Assembly (NCBI RefSeq): GCF_002286815.1
Contig: NZ_MUNM01000026.1
Coordinates: 1 to 64,000, forward strand
Source: Pseudomonas sp. PICF141
GTDB lineage: Bacteria > Pseudomonadota > Gammaproteobacteria > Pseudomonadales > Pseudomonadaceae
Reading direction: 5' to 3'
Length of the DNA: 64,000 nucleotides
The notes under the pieces: generated by a model
Database searches by the model: none
Told to the model about the DNA's origin: nothing
Seen by the model: the letters and a program-made list of their open reading frames with translations, nothing else
In this document: positions 17,165 to 25,996 of the stretch, piece after piece
How positions within the stretch are numbered: the first letter of the stretch is position 1
Layout of the letters: the number at the start of each line of letters is the position of its first letter
Program-made: the position numbers and the translations under genes

Positions 17165-18532
17165 ATGAACACACCTTCCCAAGATAGGCTGAACACACTT
17201 TATGGCGCGCATACGCACATTGACGAGGCCTCCATCGCCCCGCTCCTGCGTCAGTACGCCGAGCCCTTGCCGGAACTGAATTCGGCCGCATTGGGTGAAA
17301 TGTTCGACCGCTACGCGGATGCGCGCGTGGTGATGATCGGAGAAGCCAGCCATGGCACCAGCGATTTCTATCGAACCCGGGCGGCGATCACCCAACGACT
17401 GATCGAGCAGCACGGGTTCAACATTGTTGCCGTTGAAGCCGACTGGCCAGACGCAGGCCATGTTGACCGTTATGCCCGAGGGTTGGCGCATTCGGCGTGG
17501 ACACGGCACATCTTCAGCCGGTTCCCCACCTGGATGTGGCGCAATACCGATGTGCAAGCGTTCGCCCACTGGCTGCATCAGTACAACCATCAACATGCAC
17601 CTGAACGCCGCGTCGAGTTTCGCGGCCTCGACGTTTACAGTTTGCGCAACTCGATCCATGAAGTGCTGAGTTATCTGGACCGAGTCGACCCGCAGCTGGC
17701 ACACGAAGCTCGGCGGCGCTATGGCTGTTTGACGCCTTGGCAGGATGATCCTGCGCTGTACGGCCACTTTGTCGAACGCGACGGTGTAATGCCTTGCGAG
17801 CATGCGGTGGTCGAACAGCTCAATGCCATGCTCGCCGAACAGTTGGCCGGGCTTATCCAGGACGATGAGGCGTTCTTCGATGCAACGCAAAACGCCCGGG
17901 TCGTCCGGGCGGCGGAACAGTATTACCGCGCGATTTATCGAGGTTCGACCGCCTCCTGGAACCTGCGTGACCGGCATATGTTCGACACATTACAGGCGCT
18001 GCTTGAGCACCGGGGCCCTCAAGCCAAAGCCGTGGTGTGGGCGCACAACTCGCATATCGGCAATGCGGCCGCCACGCAGATGGGCTGGAGGGGGCAGTTC
18101 AATATCGGGCAGCTGTGCCGCAGTGCCTATGGGCGCGATGTCGTGCTGATCGGCATGAGCACCGACCGTGGCCAAGTGGCCGCGGCCGATGATTGGGATG
18201 GGGAGATGCTCATCAAGGACGTTCGGCCATCTCGTCCAGACAGTTGGGAGCGTCAGTTCCTCAAGGCCGGCGTGCCGGCTTCATTGACCGACTGGCGAGA
18301 TCCGCAGCGAAAAGACCTGCGTCAAGCCCTGTCCGAACCGCTGCTGGAGCGGGCCATCGGGGTGATTTATCGCCCCGAAACCGAACGCAGCAGTCACTAC
18401 TTCGAGGCGGTGCTGGCCGAACAATTCGACGCCATGGTCTGGATTGAACAGACGCAACCGGTGACGGCCTTGCCCTTGCCAAAAAGCCAGACGCTGGAAC
18501 CGGAAGACGAAACCTTTCCATTTGGCGTCTGA
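17165..18532 (+). CDS. Erythromycin-esterase-family hydrolase
   Basis: 455 residues. Family blocks: IGEASHGTSDFYRTRAAIT with Glu60 and His63 (catalytic Glu/His region of EreA/EreB), VAVEADWPDA, FRGLDVYSL, VVWAHNSHIGNAA near residue 293 (second catalytic His) and a C-terminal RPETERSSHYFEA block. GGGGTGA precedes the ATG at 17165. The family includes macrolide esterases but most members are of unknown substrate, and the genomic setting argues for a stress role rather than resistance. Its 3' end is 6 bases from the convergent hydrolase gene. In M. tuberculosis the DosR protein Rv2030c carries this domain fused to a phosphoribosyltransferase (from memory), matching the gene neighbourhood here. 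Confidence 0.87.
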   Translation: MNTPSQDRLNTLYGAHTHIDEASIAPLLRQYAEPLPELNSAALGEMFDRYADARVVMIGEASHGTSDFYRTRAAITQRLIEQHGFNIVAVEADWPDAGHVDRYARGLAHSAWTRHIFSRFPTWMWRNTDVQAFAHWLHQYNHQHAPERRVEFRGLDVYSLRNSIHEVLSYLDRVDPQLAHEARRRYGCLTPWQDDPALYGHFVERDGVMPCEHAVVEQLNAMLAEQLAGLIQDDEAFFDATQNARVVRAAEQYYRAIYRGSTASWNLRDRHMFDTLQALLEHRGPQAKAVVWAHNSHIGNAAATQMGWRGQFNIGQLCRSAYGRDVVLIGMSTDRGQVAAADDWDGEMLIKDVRPSRPDSWERQFLKAGVPASLTDWRDPQRKDLRQALSEPLLERAIGVIYRPETERSSHYFEAVLAEQFDAMVWIEQTQPVTALPLPKSQTLEPEDETFPFGV

Positions 18533-18538
18533 CAAGCA

Positions 18539-19216
18539 TCAACCGGTGGAGGTCGACACTGGACCACCACCGTGCAGATACCGCTCGAACCAGTCGCCAG
18601 CCAGCCTGGCGACGGTTTCAAGCGCGCCTTTTTCTTCAAAAAGATGCGTAGCGCCCGGCACGACTTCCAGACGTTTCTCACACCGCAAGGCATGACTGCT
18701 TTGCACATTCAGATTGATCACCACCGGATCTTGCTCACCGACAATTTGCAGGGTCGGCGCCTTCACGCGGGCCAGCGCCGCACCTGCAAGGTCGGTCCGC
18801 CCTCCCCGGCTCACCACGGCATGCACCCGGTCCGCACGATCGGCCGCTGCCCTTAGCGCCGCAGCGGCACCGGTGCTGGCGCCGAACAATCCGATCCGAA
18901 GCTGTTGCAGTTCTGCATCCTGGCCAATCCAGTCGATTACCTTCACCAGTCGTCTGGAAAGTAGTTCGATGTCGAAACGCAGTTCCCGGGTCTGGTTATC
19001 CAGGTATTGCTCTGGTTCCGTGAGCAGGTCGAACAGTAAGGTACCCAGCCTCCGCCTGGCCAAAGACTCGGCAACGTGTTGATTACGCGGGCTTGAACGA
19101 CTGCTGCCGCTGCCATGGACGAAGACCACCAGGCCGACAGCGTTCTTGGGCAGGCGCAAGTCAGCAGACAGCGCCACGTCCCCCAGGTCCAGCTTTCGAT
19201 AGCGAGCCTCAATCAT
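18539..19216 (-). CDS. Alpha/beta hydrolase (dienelactone-hydrolase-like)
   Basis: 225 residues. Oxyanion region VVFVHGSGSSRSSPRN (about 30-45), nucleophile elbow GASTG with Ser114, acid GEQDPVV and catalytic His in GATHLF near the C-terminus complete a Ser-Asp-His triad. AGGAGG is 6 bases before the ATG. Only one base separates it from the stop of the upstream phosphoribosyltransferase, so the two are surely co-transcribed. In mycobacteria Rv0571c, a DosR-linked protein, fuses the same two domains in the same order (from memory), which suggests a shared pathway. Substrate unknown. Confidence 0.86.
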   Translation of the reverse strand: MIEARYRKLDLGDVALSADLRLPKNAVGLVVFVHGSGSSRSSPRNQHVAESLARRRLGTLLFDLLTEPEQYLDNQTRELRFDIELLSRRLVKVIDWIGQDAELQQLRIGLFGASTGAAAALRAAADRADRVHAVVSRGGRTDLAGAALARVKAPTLQIVGEQDPVVINLNVQSSHALRCEKRLEVVPGATHLFEEKGALETVARLAGDWFERYLHGGGPVSTSTG

Positions 19217-19217
19217 T

Positions 19218-19916
19218 TCAATCCTCCTGACCGGGAACACTCCAGCCGGATTCTCTGTGCCAGGCCCGATGCAAAAGATCGATAACTTCATCGTCCGAGG
19301 TCTGGGAAAAGTTCATGTACCAATAACCAATCGACATCATCCACTCAGGAATCAGCGGGCAGATCACCTCATCGACTTCGCTATACAGGGCTTCGAGCGT
19401 ATCGAGCGGTGCCACCGGCACCGCAACGACGATACGCGACGGTGATTGCAGGCGCACCGCGCGTATCGCCGCCATCATAGAGGCCCCTGTCGCCAGGCCG
19501 TCGTCGACCAGAATCACCACCTGATCCTTGAGTTGCACCGGCACCCGCGTCCCACGGTAGGCACGCTCGCGACGCAACAACTCCTGCGTTTCCCGTGCGA
19601 CCACGTTATCGAGTGTGCGCTGATCGATACGGTTCGCCCGCAGCGCCTCCTCATTGACGATTTGTATGCCGCCACTGGCAATCGCGCCCATGGCGAACTC
19701 CTCATGAGAGGGCACCCCGAGCTTGCGGACCAGCATCAGGTCGAGGCGAATCTTCAGGGCCGTGGCAATTTCATAGGCCACCGGCACGCCGCCACGGGGC
19801 AAGGCGAGAACGATGACATCGGGTCGATGAGCGTATTTGAGCAACGGTTCTACCAGTCTTCGACCGGCATCAACCCGGTCGCGCAAGATGGTTTGCGATG
19901 AGGAATTCCGAATCAC
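19218..19916 (-). CDS. Orphan phosphoribosyltransferase (type I PRTase fold)
   Basis: 232 residues. The PRPP-binding loop VILVDDGLATGASM (134-147) is the classic hydrophobic-DDG-x-ATG-x-S motif; RGGVPVAYEIA and MLVRKLGVPSHEEFAMGAIA are typical of the DUF-like PRTase group that is often fused to hydrolases. The start is GTG at 19916 with GGGGAGG 6-7 bases upstream. It is the first gene of a two-gene unit with the hydrolase, downstream of the exact Anr box at 20056. The base or other acceptor it uses is not evident. Confidence 0.87.
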   Translation of the reverse strand: MIRNSSSQTILRDRVDAGRRLVEPLLKYAHRPDVIVLALPRGGVPVAYEIATALKIRLDLMLVRKLGVPSHEEFAMGAIASGGIQIVNEEALRANRIDQRTLDNVVARETQELLRRERAYRGTRVPVQLKDQVVILVDDGLATGASMMAAIRAVRLQSPSRIVVAVPVAPLDTLEALYSEVDEVICPLIPEWMMSIGYWYMNFSQTSDDEVIDLLHRAWHRESGWSVPGQED

Positions 19917-20055
19917 TTGAAACCTCCCCGGACGATCACGCGTGTCGGCTCGTATTACACCACCCTGACTTCTCCAGTCTGTGGACAGCCATCACGTCTT
20001 CATTGAATCAAACATCATCTTCAGTTTAGATTCCGCTCCTGAAGTCTCCTTGTTG

Positions 20056-20069
20056 TTGATTTTTATCAA
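20056..20069. promoter_or_regulatory. Exact FNR/Anr box TTGAT-TTTT-ATCAA
   Basis: Perfect consensus match in the 250-base gap between two divergent phosphoribosyltransferase genes. Towards the minus-strand gene a TCTAAA sequence at about 20026-20031 could serve as a -10 at suitable distance; no good -10 was seen on the plus side. Confidence 0.85.
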
Positions 20070-20166
20070 GTCCCCGCGCAAGGCTGTCCACTGGGCCTCC
20101 CAGGCGCATGCCCCACACAGCCCCTTACGCTATGATTCACTCACCGGCTCTGGATGGGAGGCTGCA

Positions 20167-20733
20167 ATGCCTGACCTGCCTGCGAATCAGCGGTTGCGTT
20201 TGTACGACAGCGATGAACTCGATTCGGTGCTGCAGGCGATGGCGCGCCAGGCCGCAACCCTGTTACCGCCTGCACAAGCGGCAGTGGTTGGCATCCAGCG
20301 CCGCGGCGAGCCTCTGGCACAGCGTTTACGGCAACATCTGTCACGTCAGACCGGCCAGCCAGAGCTGCCTCTCTACCCGTTGAAGGTCAAGCGCTATGCC
20401 GATGACCTCAAGGTGCTGCATGAACACACGGCACTGACCGGCAACCCGCTTCTCAACACGCTGGACCTTGCCAATACCACGCTGCTGGTTGTCGATGATG
20501 TGCTGTTTGAAGGTCATTCTCTCCTGCGCACCTGTGCCTATTTGGCGCAATTGGGGGCTCGTCGGGTCTACACGGCAGTATTGGTCGACCGGCATGTCTG
20601 CCAGCAGCCGATCCATGCCGATATTGTCGGTGTGCACCTGCAAGTGGCCGCCCATGACATCGTCGAATGCAACGTGCCGCCCTATGAAATGGAGTTTTGC
20701 ATTGAAGTGCTGCGTCATGGCGCCGCCCGCTGA
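20167..20733 (+). CDS. PyrR-like phosphoribosyltransferase
   Basis: 188 residues. The PRPP loop LLVVDDVLFEGHSLL (about 106-120) and the segment VVGIQRRGEPLAQRL, with KVKRYADDLKV, are typical of PyrR/uracil phosphoribosyltransferase-type proteins, which either regulate pyrimidine genes by binding mRNA or salvage uracil. The ATG at 20167 has GGGAGG upstream; a longer open frame would overlap the Anr box and is rejected. A second PyrR outside the usual pyr operon, opposite another PRTase, is unusual. Whether it is an enzyme or a regulator is open. Confidence 0.82.
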   Translation: MPDLPANQRLRLYDSDELDSVLQAMARQAATLLPPAQAAVVGIQRRGEPLAQRLRQHLSRQTGQPELPLYPLKVKRYADDLKVLHEHTALTGNPLLNTLDLANTTLLVVDDVLFEGHSLLRTCAYLAQLGARRVYTAVLVDRHVCQQPIHADIVGVHLQVAAHDIVECNVPPYEMEFCIEVLRHGAAR

Positions 20734-20740
20734 CGGTGCA

Positions 20741-20767
20741 ACTGACCAAGGGATAACTGACCAAGGG
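20741..20767. repeat. Two tandem copies of ACTGACCAAGGG (15-base period)
   Basis: Exact 12-base copies at 20741-20752 and 20756-20767 lie in the 37-base gap between the converging PyrR-like and ACP genes. No function is apparent. Confidence 0.7.
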
Positions 20768-20770
20768 GTT

Positions 20771-21034
20771 TCAAGGGGCCTGCTCGCTGGGTTGACCTTT
20801 TTGCATCAGATAGGCGACAAGTTTGTCCAGGGTATCCACCTGTTGGTAATCGGTTTCAGCGATGACAATGCCCAGACTCCGATGCAGGGCTTCGATGAGG
20901 CGAAGCCAGTCCATCGAGTCCAGATCAACCTCCTCGCGTAGCGACCGGTCACTGTGTAATTGCTCAGGCTCGATTTCAGGAGCGATGCTCTTCAAGGCGC
21001 TCAACACTTGATTGCGTACCAGTAGCGGATCCAT
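20771..21034 (-). CDS. Free-standing acyl carrier protein
   Basis: 87 residues, acidic, helical. The segment VDLDSMDWLRLIEALH carries the phosphopantetheine-attachment serine at residue 40 (D-S-M/L). GAGGTAAGCCT precedes the ATG. It is the last gene of the operon and follows the E2 gene by only 9 bases, so it is co-transcribed with a 2-oxo-acid dehydrogenase and an acyl-CoA synthetase instead of fatty-acid genes. It may accept acyl groups produced by those enzymes; this link is inference. Confidence 0.85.
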   Translation of the reverse strand: MDPLLVRNQVLSALKSIAPEIEPEQLHSDRSLREEVDLDSMDWLRLIEALHRSLGIVIAETDYQQVDTLDKLVAYLMQKGQPSEQAP

Positions 21035-21043
21035 AGGCTTACC

Positions 21044-22159
21044 TCAAAGGTTCTCTGGCGTTTGTAACAAGCGACGGACTTCCCCCAGAAAACGTGCGCC
21101 ATAGTGACCGTCGCTGACCCGATGATCGGCTGACAAGCTGCTGACGACGGTGGGCATGACGCACAACTGGCCTTCATTCACCCAGGGGCGCTCGCAGATA
21201 CGACCGAAGCCGACCAGAGCGACCTGCGGCGCATAGATCACACCCAGTACGCTGTCTACGCCCTGATCGCCGAGTTGAGTGACCGTTATGCCCGCGCCAC
21301 CGAGCTCGGAGCTGCGCAGAGAGCCGCTGCGGGCGCGCTCGACCAGGCTGGCCAGCTCTCTCATCAAATCGGTCAGGGCTGTGTCCGCCACATGACGCAG
21401 AACCGGGGCGACCAGACCGCCCTGACGCAGGGTAATTGCCACTCCAAGGTCAGTATCGAGTGCGGGTTCAAAGGCATTGTTCTGCCAGGAACCGTTGAGC
21501 TGCGGATAGTCGCGCAGGGCCAACGCCACCGCTTTGAGCAGCAATGCACTGGGCAACAGGCGCTCCTGTAATGTGCCTTGTGCATTGTGTGCCTGCAGCC
21601 AGGCCATGGCCTTACCCAAGGCGATGGTTTCGCTCAGGTAATAATGGGGAATCTCGCGTTTCGAACGGCTCATGGCCGCTGCGATCGTGTGACGCATGGC
21701 CTGGTTATGGTCAGGCTCCGGGGCCACACGGGCGGCAGCCTCGACATCTTCCAGGGTAACCACACCGTGGGGGCCATGGCCTTGCAATTGGCTGAGACTG
21801 AACCCCAATTCGGCAGCGCGCTTGCGTGCAGCCGGAGAAATTCGCGGGCGTGCACCGGAGCGGTTTTCTTCTGCGGTCAGCACCGGAGGAGTGGGTATCC
21901 GTCGCGCAGTCTGCGCACTTTCACCGGGTTCCAGCAACAGCGCGATGGGTGTACCCACGGGTACCTTGGCTCCGATGTCGATCAGCAGTTGCAGGACCGT
22001 GCTGTCATGCCAGCACTCTACGTCGATGGCGGCCTTGGCCGTATCGACCACGGCAATCACCTGACCAGGCTTGACCGCATCGCCCGGATGGATTTTCCAT
22101 TCCAGCAACGTGCCTTCATCCATATCGGCCCCCAGAGACGGCAATTTGAATTCGATCAT
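21044..22159 (-). CDS. 2-oxo-acid dehydrogenase E2 (dihydrolipoamide acyltransferase)
   Basis: 371 residues, short for an E2. A single lipoyl domain (1-75) with the attachment lysine at 42 in DTAKAA: the residue before the lysine is Ala, not the usual Asp of DKA. A peripheral-subunit-binding domain follows (about 104-142, ISPAARKRAAELG ... GVVTLEDVEAA), then the catalytic domain ending with SADHRVSDGHYGA (His346, Asp350). GGGAGGG lies before the ATG at 22159. It follows E1beta by 40 bases. No E3 (lipoamide dehydrogenase) gene is nearby, so the housekeeping E3 would be needed. Confidence 0.92.
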   Translation of the reverse strand: MIEFKLPSLGADMDEGTLLEWKIHPGDAVKPGQVIAVVDTAKAAIDVECWHDSTVLQLLIDIGAKVPVGTPIALLLEPGESAQTARRIPTPPVLTAEENRSGARPRISPAARKRAAELGFSLSQLQGHGPHGVVTLEDVEAAARVAPEPDHNQAMRHTIAAAMSRSKREIPHYYLSETIALGKAMAWLQAHNAQGTLQERLLPSALLLKAVALALRDYPQLNGSWQNNAFEPALDTDLGVAITLRQGGLVAPVLRHVADTALTDLMRELASLVERARSGSLRSSELGGAGITVTQLGDQGVDSVLGVIYAPQVALVGFGRICERPWVNEGQLCVMPTVVSSLSADHRVSDGHYGARFLGEVRRLLQTPENL

Positions 22160-22199
22160 GGTTGACCCTCCCGGCCTTGGGTTCGACACGTTGACGTCA

Positions 22200-23186
22200 T
22201 CACGCTGACGTTCCCTGGCACAGCTCATGCGCGGCCGCGACGATCGTCGACACTTGTGGCAATGCAGCCTCTTCGAGATGCCGGGGATAAGGGATCGGTA
22301 CTTCGGCGCTGCACACCCGGGATGGCGGAGCATCCAGCTCGAAAAAGCTCTGTTCGACGATCCGCGTGATGATCTCGGCGGCCAGACTGCCGCTACGCCA
22401 GCCTTCATCGACGACAAGGGCGCGACGGGTTTTACACACCGAGGCCATGATTGCCTGGTCATCCAGAGGGCGCAGAACCCGCAGGTCGATCACTTCGCAA
22501 TCAATGCCCTCCCCGGCCAGTTGCTCAGCCGCCGTCAGGGCCTTGCCGAGTGTGCCGCCGTAGGTGATCAGGGTCAGGTCGTTACCGACACGCCGGACCT
22601 TGGCGCTACGGATGTCCAGCGTCTCCCAGTCGCCTGTATCGCCCTCCATGTTGTAGAGCTGGGCATGTTCGAAAATCAGCACCGGGTCTGGATCCAGCAG
22701 CGCTGGCCAGAGCATGCCGCGTGCGTCTTCGAGGGTCGCCGGAGCCAGAATTTTCAGGCCGGGAATATGCGCGTACCAACCTTCCAGACTGTGGGAGTGC
22801 TGCGCGGCGAGCTGACGTCCCGCGCCTGTGGCCATGCGCACGACCAGGGGAACGGAGAACTGTCCGCCGGACATGTGCCTCAGGGCTGCTGCCGTATTCA
22901 TCAGAGGATCGAGGGCGAGCAGGCTGAAATTCACGGTCATGATTTCTACAATCGGCCGCATGCCGCCCAAGGCGGCCCCGATACCGGCCCCCACGAAGCC
23001 CAATTCCGACAGCGGCGCGTCTCGAATGCGCTCGGGGCCGAACGCTTCAAGCAACCCCAGGGACACGGCATAGCTGCCACCGTAACGGCCGACGTCCTCG
23101 CCCATCAGAAATACCCGTGGGTCCCGCTGCAGCGCGTCGCGCAGGGCCTCGCGCAACGCTTCACGATACGTCATGCGAGCGCTCAT
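22200..23186 (-). CDS. 2-oxo-acid dehydrogenase E1 beta subunit (pyruvate/acetoin type)
   Basis: 328 residues. TPP-dependent decarboxylase beta chain: [15 protein letters not shown] and [23 protein letters not shown] are characteristic N-terminal blocks, followed by [18 protein letters not shown] and the C-terminal domain with [11 protein letters not shown] and [15 protein letters not shown]. It forms an alpha2beta2 heterotetramer with the E1alpha encoded just upstream. Its start overlaps the E1alpha stop by 4 bases (ATGA), indicating translational coupling. Substrate pyruvate is likely but acetoin or a branched 2-oxo acid cannot be excluded. Confidence 0.93.
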   Translation of the reverse strand: MSARMTYREALREALRDALQRDPRVFLMGEDVGRYGGSYAVSLGLLEAFGPERIRDAPLSELGFVGAGIGAALGGMRPIVEIMTVNFSLLALDPLMNTAAALRHMSGGQFSVPLVVRMATGAGRQLAAQHSHSLEGWYAHIPGLKILAPATLEDARGMLWPALLDPDPVLIFEHAQLYNMEGDTGDWETLDIRSAKVRRVGNDLTLITYGGTLGKALTAAEQLAGEGIDCEVIDLRVLRPLDDQAIMASVCKTRRALVVDEGWRSGSLAAEIITRIVEQSFFELDAPPSRVCSAEVPIPYPRHLEEAALPQVSTIVAAAHELCQGTSA

Positions 23187-24166
23187 GATGCCGACCTCGA
23201 GGTGTAAACATCGTGAGACAAATCCTCAAGCGGTTCCAGGCTCCCGCTTTCGGCATAAGCGACAGCGGCTTCCACTTCAGCGTCCACCTCGGCCAGGATC
23301 TCCAGAAAACCGGGCTCGTCCAAAAGGCCTTCTGCCTTGAGTTGTGCACTGTAGGTATGAATCGGTCCGCGCGCCTTCCATTGCTCCACCTCAGCCTTGT
23401 CACGATACAGCTGCGGGTCGAACATCGAATGGGCACGAAATCGATAGGTGCGAAACTCCAGAAAAAAAGGCCCATGCCCCTCCCGGATATGTTTAACAGC
23501 GTCACAAGCGGCTTCGTACACCGCAATCACATCCATGCCATCGACGGATCGGGTATCGACCTTGTACGCCGAGGCTTTGGTACACAAATCGGTTTGCGAC
23601 TGCGAACGCGCCAGGGCCGTGCCCATGGCATACAAGTTGTTCTCGCAGCAAAACAGCATCGGCACCTGCCACAACGCGGCCAGGTTGATGGACTCATGAA
23701 AGGCGCCCTCCGCCATCGCGCCTTCACCAAAAAAGCACGTAGAGAGACGCGATCCCCCCTGCATACGCTCGGCCAGCGCCAGGCCGACCGTGAGTGGCAA
23801 GCCACCGGCCACGATGGCATTGCCGCCGAAGAAACGTGTGCTGGCATCGAACAAGTGCATTGAACCGCCGCGTCCTCGCGAACATCCTTCCTGGCGTCCG
23901 TACATCTCGGCCATGATCGTCTTCATGGGCACACCCTTGATCAGTGCATGGCCATGTTCGCGATAAGTCGCGACCACCGCATCATCGGCAGCCAATGCAT
24001 GCAAAACGCCGACGGCGACCGCTTCTTCACCGATGTACAGGTGCAGGAAACCACGGATCTTGCCCTCCCCGTACAACTCGCCGGCGCGCTCCTCAAGACG
24101 GCGGATGCGCACCATGTCCCGTAGCAAGTCGAGCGCAATATCCTGAGGCAACGATTGGAGACTCAC
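23183..24166 (-). CDS. 2-oxo-acid dehydrogenase E1 alpha subunit (pyruvate type)
   Basis: 327 residues. TPP-binding motif GEGAMAEG ... [11 protein letters not shown] (about 147-178; GDG is here GEG) and the conserved loop [11 protein letters not shown], close to the YRxxGHSxxDP loop of pyruvate dehydrogenase E1alpha. [14 protein letters not shown] and YREHGHAL near the N-terminus are also typical. The start overlaps the stop of the acyl-CoA synthetase by 4 bases. With E1beta and E2 it should make acyl-CoA, NADH (via E3) and CO2 from a 2-oxo acid, most likely pyruvate. Confidence 0.93.
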   Translation of the reverse strand: MSLQSLPQDIALDLLRDMVRIRRLEERAGELYGEGKIRGFLHLYIGEEAVAVGVLHALAADDAVVATYREHGHALIKGVPMKTIMAEMYGRQEGCSRGRGGSMHLFDASTRFFGGNAIVAGGLPLTVGLALAERMQGGSRLSTCFFGEGAMAEGAFHESINLAALWQVPMLFCCENNLYAMGTALARSQSQTDLCTKASAYKVDTRSVDGMDVIAVYEAACDAVKHIREGHGPFFLEFRTYRFRAHSMFDPQLYRDKAEVEQWKARGPIHTYSAQLKAEGLLDEPGFLEILAEVDAEVEAAVAYAESGSLEPLEDLSHDVYTSRSAS

Positions 24167-25926
24167 GACGGATTCTCCAGGCTGGAAGTATCACCTTCAG
24201 GCAAACCCAGCTCCCGGGCCTTTAGCAGACGTCGCATGAGTTTTCCGCTACGCGTGTGCGGAAGTACCTGCACGAACTCCAGCTCCTTTGGCGCGACCAC
24301 GGCACCGAGGCGCTTGCGTCCATGACCAAGCAACTCATCGTGCAGGGCCTGGCTGGCGGTGAAACCGCTCTTGAGCGAAATGAAGGCCTTCACGGTTTCG
24401 CCCAGCAGTGGATCGGGCTTGCCAATCACCGCAACTTCGGCCACCGCCGGATGTTCCATGAGCGAGCTTTCAACTTCGAACGGACCGATCAGGTGCCCGG
24501 CCGATTTGATGACATCGTCGCCACGGCTAACGAACCAGTAGTAACCATCGGCATCGCGACGCACCAGATCACCACTGAGGTACCACTCACCGACAAAGCT
24601 CTGTCGATAACGCTCCTCCTGCCCCAGATAAGTCCGAAACATGGCGGGCCATGGCCGCTTCAGGGCCAGATCGCCGACCTCATTATCATCGAGAAATACC
24701 AGTGCACCGTCCGCGCCGCGCTCGACGATGGCGACCTCGACGCCTGGCAGGGGTTTGCCCATCGAACCTGGTTTGATAGCCATCGAAACGGTATTGGCAA
24801 TCATGATTCCGCCCGTTTCGGTCTGCCACCAATTGTCGTGGATCGGCAGCCCCAGCACCTCTTTGCCCCACCAGACCGCCTCGGGATTGAGCGGCTCTCC
24901 GACGCTGGCAATAAAGCGCAGACACGCAAAGCGATGGCTGCGCGCCAATGCGTCGCCCGCTTTCATCAACAGGCGGATTGCCGTCGGGGCCGTGTACCAG
25001 ACCGTTACCCGTTGTTGTTCGAGAATCCGGTACCAGCGTTCGGCATCGAATTCGTTGCCCTCGACCACGCTGGTAACACCCAGCAACAGCGGCGCGAAGA
25101 TCCCGTATGAAGTCCCCGTGACCCAGCCCGGATCGGCGGTGCACCAATAAATATCTTCGGGGTGCAAATCCAGCGCGTATTTAGCGGTGACACGGTGAGT
25201 CAGCGTGGCGCCGTGGACATGCAACACACCTTTGGGAGTGCCTGTGGTGCCGCTGGTGAAGTGTAAAAGTGCGGGACTGTCGACCGTTGTCCGGACGATG
25301 TCGAAAGTGTCATCGGCTTCGGCCAGCAGTCGATGCAAGCTATGGGCGCCCTCCACAGCCGTCGTATTCCCACCCTCTGCGTCATACAGCAACACATGTT
25401 TGAGTGTCGGCAAACGTTGACGAATAGCCGCAATCTTGCGCCGATAAAGCGTTTCGCTGGTCAGCAGCACGCTGCATTCGCCAAGCCGCATGCGGGTTTC
25501 TATGGGCTCAGGGCCGAACGCGCAGAATAACGGTGAAACCACGCAACCGAGCTTCAAGCCTCCCAGCACGCCCAGATACAGTTCCAACCCTTGGCCGCAG
25601 AGCACAAACACTCGTTCGCCGGGGGCCACGCCCAATTTTTTGAGCACATTGGCAAATCGGTTGGTCTGCGCACTCAACTGTGCATAGCTGATGTCGTGGT
25701 GCCCGCCATTGCGATCGAGAATGCGCAATGCCGTATGTTGGCGATTCCCGCCCATTGCATGCCGGTCCACGGCCTCATAGGCAAGGTTCAAACCGCCTCC
25801 CGGCAATCGGGCCAATTCGTCTGCTTCCACCTGCCACGAAAAGGCTTGGCGGGCTTGCTCGCTTTCCAGCCAATTGGGCGTAGTCGGCAAATCGGCGATT
25901 GTTTTTTTGATAATCGGCAAATGCAT
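24163..25926 (-). CDS. AMP-forming acetyl-CoA synthetase-like ligase
   Basis: 587 residues of the ANL superfamily. ATP-binding loop [17 protein letters not shown], the acetyl-CoA-synthetase-like segment [30 protein letters not shown], the [17 protein letters not shown] hinge region and the catalytic lysine motif [13 protein letters not shown] near the C-terminus, which is also the usual regulatory acetylation site of Acs. Length and motifs fit the AcsA type. GAGGTAAATCAC directly precedes the ATG. It heads the tightly coupled acs-E1alpha-E1beta-E2-acp block and lies 70 bases after the USP-3 gene. It would activate acetate (or propionate) to acetyl-CoA. Confidence 0.91.
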   Translation of the reverse strand: MHLPIIKKTIADLPTTPNWLESEQARQAFSWQVEADELARLPGGGLNLAYEAVDRHAMGGNRQHTALRILDRNGGHHDISYAQLSAQTNRFANVLKKLGVAPGERVFVLCGQGLELYLGVLGGLKLGCVVSPLFCAFGPEPIETRMRLGECSVLLTSETLYRRKIAAIRQRLPTLKHVLLYDAEGGNTTAVEGAHSLHRLLAEADDTFDIVRTTVDSPALLHFTSGTTGTPKGVLHVHGATLTHRVTAKYALDLHPEDIYWCTADPGWVTGTSYGIFAPLLLGVTSVVEGNEFDAERWYRILEQQRVTVWYTAPTAIRLLMKAGDALARSHRFACLRFIASVGEPLNPEAVWWGKEVLGLPIHDNWWQTETGGIMIANTVSMAIKPGSMGKPLPGVEVAIVERGADGALVFLDDNEVGDLALKRPWPAMFRTYLGQEERYRQSFVGEWYLSGDLVRRDADGYYWFVSRGDDVIKSAGHLIGPFEVESSLMEHPAVAEVAVIGKPDPLLGETVKAFISLKSGFTASQALHDELLGHGRKRLGAVVAPKELEFVQVLPHTRSGKLMRRLLKARELGLPEGDTSSLENPS

Positions 25927-25996
25927 GTGATTTACCTCGTCGATACAGGGCTATTGCTCACAGCCAGTGGCCAACTTCAATGATGCCGGTCCGCCC

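Noticed and set aside
17165..18532. Macrolide resistance gene
   Set aside because: Although it has esterase motifs, most family members have other substrates, and the gene is embedded in a stress island with no resistance or mobile context.
20771..21034. Start of a polyketide or fatty-acid synthesis cluster
   Set aside because: No ketosynthase, acyltransferase or thioesterase gene follows; neighbours are E2 and a convergent PRTase.
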